A stretch of DNA of 64,000 nucleotides from Clostridiales bacterium (GTDB lineage Bacteria > Bacillota > Clostridia > Lachnospirales > Lachnospiraceae), in contig JAJQBI010000039.1 in the NCBI GenBank assembly GCA_021203365.1, forward strand, positions 1 to 64,000, read 5' to 3'. The notes below the pieces were generated by a model. The model made no database searches. It worked only from the letters and a program-made list of their open reading frames with translations, and had not been told where the DNA came from. Each line of letters opens with the position of its first letter. The first letter of the stretch is position 1. Made by a program: the position numbers and the translations under genes. Below, in pieces: positions 35,747 through 44,200 of this stretch.

Positions 35747-36334
35747 TTATTCCATCACCCCGGTTTCATCGCTTGCTGTCTGTAGTTCATTTTTGCTCCT
35801 TTCTCTATCCAGATGTGGCTCCTGCAACAGAGCGAAAGTTTCATTCTCATAAGGTGAAAGCAGTTTCTTTCTGTCTTTGCGCTTTATACGATGCGCCTGC
35901 TCTCCATAAGTAAAACTCCCCTGTTCTTCCGCAGTTGCTTCCTTTATATCTATATCCTGCTGTTCCTGCCCCGGACATTCTCCGTCTGTCATATAGTTCT
36001 CCATCCAGTTGCCCTTCTCTGATTCTGCACGCTCAAAAACCATAGGACGATAATGGTATAAAGGTGTCTGCGTTACCTCCCGCCGTCTTTTCAGATACTC
36101 GAGCGGCGGCATTCCGTCAATTTTCAGAAATCCGGCAGCTGCAAAAGGCAATGCGACCGGGAACACCAGGTACAACGAAACTGTCTGCGGCAATCCCAGC
36201 ACACTGTTGCAGAGAAAATAACATCCTATGCCGACCGCCAGCGTCAGCACACACATCGTCGTCTGCCGCAATGTCATCCCTTTGAAAAAATCGTCTTTGT
36301 AGTCATCTATGTCCTTGTTTACTGGTATCTGCAT
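35747..36334 (-). CDS. PrgI-family (VirB3-like) membrane protein
   Basis: 195 residues. N-terminal MQIPVNKDIDDYKDDFFKGMT followed by two membrane segments (about 22-45 and 48-70) is the PrgI pattern. The remaining 120 residues are a polar cytoplasmic extension. The family is a VirB3-like component that works with VirB4. GGAG stands three bases before the ATG. The type I toxin cassette lies just upstream. Confidence 0.85.
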   Translation of the reverse strand: MQIPVNKDIDDYKDDFFKGMTLRQTTMCVLTLAVGIGCYFLCNSVLGLPQTVSLYLVFPVALPFAAAGFLKIDGMPPLEYLKRRREVTQTPLYHYRPMVFERAESEKGNWMENYMTDGECPGQEQQDIDIKEATAEEQGSFTYGEQAHRIKRKDRKKLLSPYENETFALLQEPHLDRERSKNELQTASDETGVME

Positions 36335-36363
36335 ATGCTCCTTCTCCCTTCGCTGCAGGGCAT

Positions 36364-36404
36364 AAAAAAAGCAGGGATAACGATTTTCACCGCTTTCTCT
36401 GCCT
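36364..36404 (-). terminator. candidate terminator between the toxin cassette and prgI
   Basis: On the minus strand an imperfect hairpin (GCAG-A-GA ... TC-C-CTGC) is followed by TTTTTTT. If active it would partly isolate prgI-virB4 from upstream transcription. No promoter is obvious in the 30 bases before prgI, so read-through would be needed. Confidence 0.45.
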
Positions 36405-36431
36405 GATTTCTGCTCAAATCAAAAATTTCTA

Positions 36432-36460
36432 TTGAATTATCTGCTGCCAAATGGTATATT
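36432..36460 (+). promoter_or_regulatory. promoter of the antisense antitoxin RNA
   Basis: -35 TTGAAT (36432-36437), 17-base spacer, -10 TATATT (36455-36460). The start point would be near 36467, giving a transcript that ends at the terminator at 36573. Confidence 0.75.
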
Positions 36461-36466
36461 ATTTGT

Positions 36467-36573
36467 AAGGAAAAGCACCCACTCCAAGGTGGATGCCCCC
36501 GAAATTGGTTTTACGAACCTCTCATAGAGAGGCGCCCATTCCGTTGGCAGACGGGATGGGCATTATTTTTTTC
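36467..36573 (+). ncRNA. putative antisense antitoxin RNA (RatA/SR4-like)
   Basis: About 107 nucleotides with three hairpins: GCACCCAC-N6-GTGGATGC (36475-36496), CCTCTC-ATA-GAGAGG (36518-36532), and a terminator stem of 11 bp (36534-36561) followed by ATTATTTTTTTC. It is transcribed against the end and 3' untranslated part of the holin-like toxin mRNA, whose own hairpin and T-run lie at 36496-36469. This tail-to-tail overlap is the known plan of txpA/RatA and bsrG/SR4. Confidence 0.75.
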
Positions 36574-36682
36574 TCTTGCTCCTCTTATCGAGAAAGACAA
36601 GCAACGCTATTAACAAGCCTCCGAAGGATACCAATAACCCCAGTATCCCAAGTACGACCATTACGATCTCATAAGCTGTCAT
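36563..36682 (-). CDS. small holin-like membrane toxin of a type I toxin-antitoxin pair
   Basis: 39 residues: MTAYEIVMVV, a single membrane helix (about 5-31, with ILGLLVSFGGLLIALLVF) and a basic tail (DKRSKRKK). This matches the putative holin-like toxin family (TxpA/BsrG type). A strong GGGAGG stands eight bases before the ATG, and CCTCCC at 36718-36723 in the leader can pair with it and hide it, as in known type I toxins. Its mRNA starts near 36770 and is opposed by the antisense RNA. It lies inside the secretion operon, between the TrbL-like and prgI genes, and probably stabilises the element. Confidence 0.82.
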   Translation of the reverse strand: MTAYEIVMVVLGILGLLVSFGGLLIALLVFLDKRSKRKK

Positions 36683-36776
36683 TCACGCCACCTCCCTTCC
36701 TATGTAATCATTGGCTCGGGAGGCTACCACACCCTGTCATGGGTACTTTCCACGCAGCTTTCACCACGCATCAAAA

Positions 36777-36805
36777 ATAATATCATTTTTCATATAAGGC
36801 TGCAA
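36777..36805 (-). promoter_or_regulatory. promoter of the holin-like toxin
   Basis: Minus strand: -35 TTGCAG (36800-36805), 17-base spacer, -10 TATTAT (36777-36782); start point about 36770, leaving a leader of about 90 bases with the anti-Shine-Dalgarno segment. Confidence 0.7.
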
Positions 36806-36835
36806 CTGTTATTTATCTGAAATTCTTATATGCGG

Positions 36836-37735
36836 TCACCCCAGCCCCAGGCAACGCCGCACTACTGTATCCGCTCCTCTCACACAGGCACAAGCCGTTA
36901 TCATGGGCAGGCAGTATTCGCAGATTCCAAGCACTACCCCAACCACGCCGTCAACACTTCCAAACGCGGAAGTGTCCTGAAACAGCCCATAGCTGATGTC
37001 AATCGCAAGGATAATCACGACCGCCTCCAGGCAGTATCCGACATACGTTTTCAACCATGCAATCCCGGACTGTGAAAACTCCCTTCCACCCGCAAACCCG
37101 GCAAACGCAACCGGAGCGAAGGGAATACACAGCAGCATCCTAAAAAGCCGCGACATAACCGCCAGAACCAGCTGAATTGCGCATACAATGATCACCAGGC
37201 CGCCAATCACTCCGCCGAACATCGCCACAAGCCCATAGGCTAACCATGTACCGCCGTCCGCATCGTCATCATCCAATTCTTCTTTCATTTCGTCAAAAAG
37301 TCCGTCTGCCTCATTCGCCTCTACTTCCGCAGTAATCGAGGTCGCCAAAGCAGTTGCACACCGTGTAATCCCTGACGCGAGCGTCAGGGAATTAACAATC
37401 AACGACGCAGTGATTACATACCGGACAAAAAACCGGAACATACTTTCCAACGTAAAATTCGTCCGGATATCAATGCTCTCATTCAGCCAACCCAGCACGA
37501 AAAACAGGACGGCCAGAGCCGCAGCAACTGAAAGCATGATACTGTAGATACTTCCGGTCACCGTACTCCACGCATTCGTGACACTCATCGGGTCTTTCTG
37601 CGCATACTGGACGGCAATGCTTCCGCTGCCTTTCCAGACATTGTACCCGGCGCTTAACATCCATTCCCCGACATTCATCATGGAGATTCCGAAACTCTCA
37701 AATGCAGAGTCAATGGCATTGCTTATCAGTCCCAT
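36836..37735 (-). CDS. TrbL/VirB6-like conjugation channel membrane protein
   Basis: 299 residues from the ATG at 37735 (AGGGGAGG at spacing 9). Several membrane segments: about 60-85, 100-130, 165-205 and 225-290. An acidic loop (EEVEANEAD ... EELDDDDADGG) lies near 140-160. Polytopic proteins in this position are VirB6/TrbL counterparts forming the inner-membrane channel. It follows the Maff2-like gene after 40 bases. Confidence 0.8.
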   Translation of the reverse strand: MGLISNAIDSAFESFGISMMNVGEWMLSAGYNVWKGSGSIAVQYAQKDPMSVTNAWSTVTGSIYSIMLSVAAALAVLFFVLGWLNESIDIRTNFTLESMFRFFVRYVITASLIVNSLTLASGITRCATALATSITAEVEANEADGLFDEMKEELDDDDADGGTWLAYGLVAMFGGVIGGLVIIVCAIQLVLAVMSRLFRMLLCIPFAPVAFAGFAGGREFSQSGIAWLKTYVGYCLEAVVIILAIDISYGLFQDTSAFGSVDGVVGVVLGICEYCLPMITACACVRGADTVVRRCLGLG

Positions 37736-37775
37736 ATCCTCCAACCTCCCCTCTTACCGGAATATCGAATGACCA

Positions 37776-38105
37776 TCAGGAAACTCCCAACATAGACATC
37801 AGTGTGCCAGCACCGACCATGATCAGTCCGGCAATGATCCTTTTCAACGCGGAGGTTTGCTGCGTACCATCGTGGGACTGATAGCCATTCGCAAACTCAA
37901 ACACGCCCCAAGCCGTGACAATCACGCCTGCCGCCTGGATAATCGACAGCACAAAGGAACTCAGGCTATTGATCTGCGTCACTACATCGCTCGCACAGGC
38001 CGTTGACCGGATTGTCAGCGCAGCCAGCAGAGCCGCAACCGGGGCCCTCGCACGGTTCTTTTTTACTGCCTCTTGAATCTTCTGTATTCCTTTTCCAAAG
38101 TTCAT
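37776..38105 (-). CDS. Maff2/VirB2-like small membrane protein (pilin-like)
   Basis: 109 residues from the ATG at 38105 (GAGGGG about ten bases upstream). Two hydrophobic segments: SFVLSIIQAAGVIVTAWGVFEFANG (part) and IIAGLIMVGAGTLMSML, joined by a short polar loop with GYQSHDGTQQTSALK. This is the Maff2-type plan seen in Tn1549-like elements and is similar in size and topology to VirB2/TrbC pilins. A preceding segment ending in TIRSTACAS may be a signal-like region. Pilin function is inference. Confidence 0.72.
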   Translation of the reverse strand: MNFGKGIQKIQEAVKKNRARAPVAALLAALTIRSTACASDVVTQINSLSSFVLSIIQAAGVIVTAWGVFEFANGYQSHDGTQQTSALKRIIAGLIMVGAGTLMSMLGVS

Positions 38106-38207
38106 AATAAAAATCCCCTCATTCCAGGCGGGCAGGGAAAGCCATCCTCTCCCTGCCCGTTGTTTCATTCACGTATTACAATAACTGTCCGTTTTTTCAA
38201 GCCCTTC

Positions 38208-41200
38208 TCAGGCTCTCTTCCTTCTTTTCAGCGCAAGTACCACAAGCAGTGCCGCACCTGCAGCAATCGCCAGAAGTGCCGGCAGATAGCGGAACATATC
38301 ACCGGTCTTCACTGAAGATGCCGTCACTGTCCCAGAGCTGCTGCTTGTCGTATTCTTCCCGGTCAGGTCAACGGTCTCTTCCTTCGGGGAATCATACATC
38401 GTGACATGCTGAACCTCCGCTGTATCTGTCACCTCAAACGTAATCGTCTCCGCGACCTCATATCCGTCCGGCGCAGTGATCTCTGTCAGGGTGTAGGTTC
38501 CAACCGTAAGGTTCGTGATAGTATGCGCCTCCTCCGTAGAAGTCCACTCGTCAACCGTATTGCCGTCTTCATCTTTTACGATCAGATGCGCCCCCGGCAG
38601 CTCTTCATCATTGGTGATGTCCTTCTTACTGATCTCTACTGTAATCGGAGCATCATACATGGTCAGGGTCTGCTGTACCTGTGTATCATCAATCGTAAAC
38701 TCAATGCTTTCCGCTGTCGCATAGCCATCCGGAGCAATCGTCTCTGTCAGGGTATAGGTTCCAGCCGCGATGTTGATCATGTGCGGTTCATCCGTTGATG
38801 TCCACTCATCTACCACATTCCCCTCGGAATCCGTAATAACAAGCTGCGCACCCGGCAGTTCTTCCTCGTCCGTGATGTCTTTTTTACTGATTGTGAACTC
38901 AATCAGTTCATCGTACATGGTTACAGTCTGAATGGAATAATCATCCTCTACCGTAAACTCGATGCTGGATGCTTTCGCATATCCGGCAGGGGCAATTTCT
39001 TCTGTAAGGGTATAAGTTTCACCCACAGTTAGTCCGCTCACCGGATGTACTTCGCTCGTTGATACCCAGGTATCCACAACATTTCCTTCCGAATCGGTTA
39101 CTGTAAGGGTTGCTCCTTCCAGTTCTTCCTCGCCGGTGACAGACTTTTTGCTCACATACACCTGCTTATCAACCATAGTAAGCTCCTGATCCGTCCCATC
39201 ATCGGTCACTGTAAAGGTGATTCTAGATGCTTTCACATAGCCATCCGGCGCGGCGATCTCTGTCAGCGTGTAGGTTTCGCCTACCCGGATGTTGCTGATC
39301 GCGTGTGCCTCTTCTGTGGAAGTCCATTCGTCCACGATGTTGCCCTCGGAGTCAGTTACTGTCATGCTCGCTCCCGGAACCTCGTTTTCTCCGGTCACGT
39401 CCACTTTATGAACGAGTACCTGCTTATTGATCAGGCTGATGGTGTCGCTCTCAGCATCTTCTGAAACAGTAAACGTTGTTTCGGATGCAATCGCGTAGCC
39501 TTCCGGAGCTTTCGTTTCGACCAGTGTATAGGTCTGCCCGGTTACAAGGCCGCTCACCGCATGGGCCGTGCCATCGGATGTCCAGGCATCAACCACATTT
39601 CCATCCGCGTCACGCACCTCCAGTTCTGCGCCTGCAAGCTCCGTCACATAGCTGTCCACCTTTACAACAAAGAGCTGCTTATCAACCATGGTGACCGTCT
39701 GGACTATGCCGTCATCTTCCACTGTAAACACAATGTCAGTCGCGACCACATATCCATCCGGCGCAATTTCTTCGGTCAGTGTGTAAGTCTGACCAACTTC
39801 CAATCCGCTCACTGCGTGCTGCTCAGTCGTAGATATCCAGGTATCCACTACATTTCCTTCTGAATCGGTTACTGTCAAGGTTGCTCCCGGCAGCTCCTCT
39901 TCACCAGTGATGGTCGTTTTGCTTACAAAGACCTGCTTATCCACCATGGTCACATCCTGGTTCACTCCGTCGTCGGTCACCGTAAACTCAATGCTGGACG
40001 CTTTCACATAGCCATCCGGCGCGGCAACTTCCGTCAGGGTATAGGTCTCGCCAACTTTGAGGCCGCTGATTGCGTGTGCTTCCTCTGTAGAAACCCACTC
40101 ATCAACGATGCTGCCTTCGGAGTCCGTCACCGTCATGCTCGCTCCCGGTATTTCATTCTCACCAGTTACATCCACCTTATGGGCAAATACCTGCTTGTCC
40201 GTCATCTGGGCGGTCTGCACTTCCCCGGTCTCCGTCACGGTAAACGAAACGGATGCCGCTGCAACATAGCCTTCCGGAGCAAGTGTCTCCACAAGCGTAT
40301 ACTCCCCTGCAGGAAGTTTATTGATCCGGTGTACTTCCTCCGTGGATACCCATTCCTCCACAACAGTTCCTTCCGAATCAATCACCTGCAGCGTTGCGCC
40401 CGGCACTTCGTTCTCACCGGTCACATCAACCTTCGAGAAATCCCACTTCGTGTAATCATTCACCCAGGAAAGGCTTACTGTGTCAGACTTCGCGCCATCC
40501 TCATTCAGGTTGTTCCCTGATTCGTCGGATTCATAGATAAATCCATTCGTATCTACGGTCACGTAGCGCGGTGTTTCATCCAGCACGTAGCCAACCAGCG
40601 TTTCCGTCTCCCTGATCTCATAGATTCCGGAAACCAGATATTTTACTGTGATCAGGCCCTCCGCATCGGTCACAAATGTGCCGCCGTCCACTGCGCTCTC
40701 GCTCTCGATTCCGGTGCTTTCCACTTCCCCGGTTCTCGTGACCGTGAACGTCACTCCCTCAAGAGCCAGTTCATCGATATCCGTCTTATAAAGCTTCATG
40801 GTCGTCGGCTTGTTGTAGCTTTCCAGATAAACATAAACAACCGGCGTATTCTGGTCCGCGTACTCCAGCGTTACTTCCATGCGCGTATCGTCCAGGCAAT
40901 ACCCTTCCGGAGCCTGGATCTCCTGCACATAATAGCTGCCAAGATACAACTCGCTGGTCATGCCGGTCCCGTCCTCGCCAATCGTGAATGTCTCGATATA
41001 CTGGTTCTTCACGTAGCGGGTCGTCCCATCCGGCGTGACAACATCCTCGTTCGCAAATACCGCGAACACAGCCCCCGCCAGAGCTTCGCCCGTGTCAGCG
41101 TCGTATTTACTCACGACAATCTGTCCTTTTTCCGGTGTGTCCGTCAGCTCGACCGTGATCGTATCCGGCCATGCGTTATACTCCGTTACTTCAAACTCGA

Positions 41201-44200
41201 TATCCTCTGACAGAACGTAACCTTCCGGCGCATTGACTTCGCGGAGATAATAGGTTCCCTTTGCCAACTTTGACGGCAGTGTAACGGAACCGCTCTCGTC
41301 CGTCACGAAATTCGTGATCTCCTCATAGTGCGGATAATAATTGCTGAACGTAATCACGTTCTTGTCTTCATCCAGGATCTGGAACTCGGTTCCTGCTACC
41401 GGGATTGTATTTCCGGTCTCCGCATCCACTTTCACAACCGTAATACCGGATTCAATCGGCTTGTCATTTTTGTAAATGCCGGAATAAGTCTTTCCGTCTA
41501 TCGTGCCGGTCACGGTGAAATCTTCCACCGGTGTCACATCATCCGGATATTCCAGCTCCTTAATGACATACGTGCCATACGGCAGCCGACCATACGGATA
41601 ATTCTCCGGGTCTGCGGTCGTTGCCACACCTTCTTCATCCGTCGTGATCGTCATCACCAGTTCTCCGGTAGATTCCAAGTAAATGCCAAACACAACACCT
41701 TCGATCGGCTCCACATCATCCGTCGCATCCTCTGAAGATAACGTGTCACGGAATTTGATGATCTGGATATCAAACCGGATGACGCGGTTCTGTGTAGCAG
41801 AGTCTTTAGCCGTAAGATCTACCATCTGCCCGTCCTCACGGATCGTGAAAGTGGTATTCAGGTACACGCCTTCCGAGGTATAACCTGTCGGCGGCTCCGT
41901 CTCCTTAATGTTGTACGTGCCATACGGCAGATAATCGCTTGCAGTCTCAATATAGCCGCTTTCATCTGTCACAAATGTTGCAATCGTCTCGCCCGGCTCG
42001 TAAGAAACGCCATCTACAACCACTGCATTTTCAGACATATTTGTCAAAACAAAGGTTGTACCTGCCAGGGTTGCGTCGCCCTGCGTGCCAACGTAAAGCG
42101 TATCTCCATCTGAAATGTCCAGCCCAGAGGTGCCATAAGTTCCATTCAGTTCCGAATCGGACTTCTGGATTTTAAAGCCTCCCCGGATCACCTCGTTCGA
42201 TACCGTATAAGTCAAGATTCCTCCATCGTCCGGAATCGTAAACTCAAAATCGGTATTTGTACCGTCTGCCGTGTATCCGGTCGGTGCCGTTACCTCTACG
42301 ACTTCATAGGTGCCATACTGCAGAACCGCGCCGGTTTCCGCGTATCCGTCTGCGTTCGTCGTGATCCGCATGACTTCCTCGCCGCTCGCGTAGGTTTTTT
42401 CCGTATCCCCTTTCACTGATACTGCATAAGAATTCTTATTAATAATGGCATAGACAGCACCTTCCAGAGATTCCACATCGCCTTGCTTCTTTCCATCTGA
42501 TGTCTCGCTGTCTGCTTTGGTGATCGCGATGCCGCCCCAGACCGGTTCATCAACGACCTTTGGAACATTTTCTACCGTCGTATTTCCGGTATGGGAAATA
42601 CCATCCGCAGTCATCGTGTAGGTGATGATCTCATCAGAAATCTGGTATCCTTCCGGAGCCTTGATCTCCTCAATGGTCAGATAGCCAAGTGGGAGCGCAA
42701 CATAGTTGCTGCTGTCATAATAGAAGCTGTCCCCGGATACCAGGTGCGATGCATCCAGCATGACATTGCCGTCGCTGTCGCTCTGCAGCACCCATGTCTT
42801 TGTTGCAGAGCCACTCGCATCAGAAGCCCCGGCATAAAACTTCACTTCAAACTGTGCACCCGAAAGTGACATGTCTGTAGCGTATTCTTTCGCCTTGACC
42901 ACCAGTAAATCCAGGGTATACGTGACCGGCGTTTCCGGCACGGTTCCGCCTCCGGATGCGTTTACCACGGTTGTCTGTCCTGCTTCGATATTCACCGTAT
43001 AGATCGTGGTGTCTTTTTCAAAGCCCGGCGAAGCAGTTGTCTCTGTTACCGTATAGAGCCCTGACTCCAGTTCCACCGTGTTCGATGTCCCGGAATCGTC
43101 GGTTGTCAATGTCGCAACGACTGTCCCGGAGGTATCTTTCACTGCGTATACTGCATTGCCCACAGAATACAGGGCATTTCCTTCCGTCACGGAAGTATTA
43201 TCGGATACTTTTACAAGATACAGGTATCCGCTGTCCCGTTCGTTCGTAAAGTTAAGCGGCGTATTAAAATCGGACAGGTCCGCTTTCAGATAAGTGCTGT
43301 CGCTGTCACTGGACGCTTTTATCTTCATAGACTGGGAATTTTCCGACAAAAGATATCCATCCGGCGCTTCCACTTCCGTAGCAGTAAGTGTCATGGCGTT
43401 TGGCAAAGCATAACCCACGCTGCTGCTGTATTTATAAAGCGCATCACTGTCATTCCCATTCCAGGAACTCAGGTAATGGTTTTCATCATACGAGATATAG
43501 CCGTTTTCATCTGTCTTAAAATACCAGGTCGCTATCTCTTCGTTGTCATAAGTGCCTACTACTCTGAATACAGCATCTGCCAGAGGCTCCCCGGTTGCTT
43601 CATCTGTCTTATAAACGAAGTTCCCGTTGAAATAGAAGGCCGTGTTTGTCACAGTCAACGAAGTCGTTTCACCAGCAGTGACCGTTACCTTATATACATT
43701 CGTACTTGTTCCATCGGAATCCCATGCATGGCCTGCGGCACGTTTACTCTCCACAACCCAGTAGGTTCCTTCTTCCAGGGCCACCGTCTCCGTCAGCTTT
43801 GTGGAAGATTCTTCATCCTCGTCTGTATCATCCCGGATTTTTACCGTATCGATCAGGTACTCCGAATCCAAGGAGCTATCCGTATAAATCTGGAAATTTG
43901 TATCCAGTGTCACATTCACAAACTCCTTGACAAAGTTGCTGGAGGTTGACTTTTTAATGATTTTCAGGTTGCCTGTTGAAGTATCGAGGGTCTTTTCTGT
44001 ACTGCCATAATAATTCTGGTAGTTGCCCTGCGATGTACCGGATTTACCGGTCGTAGATACCGCAATCTTCACCTTATAATAATCACCGCTGCTGTTCTTA
44101 TACAGCGTAGTCGTCACAGTCACAGACGAAATACAGCTTGCGCTGCTGTATGCCATATGGGAACCGTCCTGCTGGTTGCACCCGATCGTGACATAGGAAA

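Noticed and set aside
38378-40446. Regular ~258-bp periodicity that could suggest a satellite or CRISPR-like array
   Set aside because: Fully explained by eight tandem Cna-B domains in an open frame.
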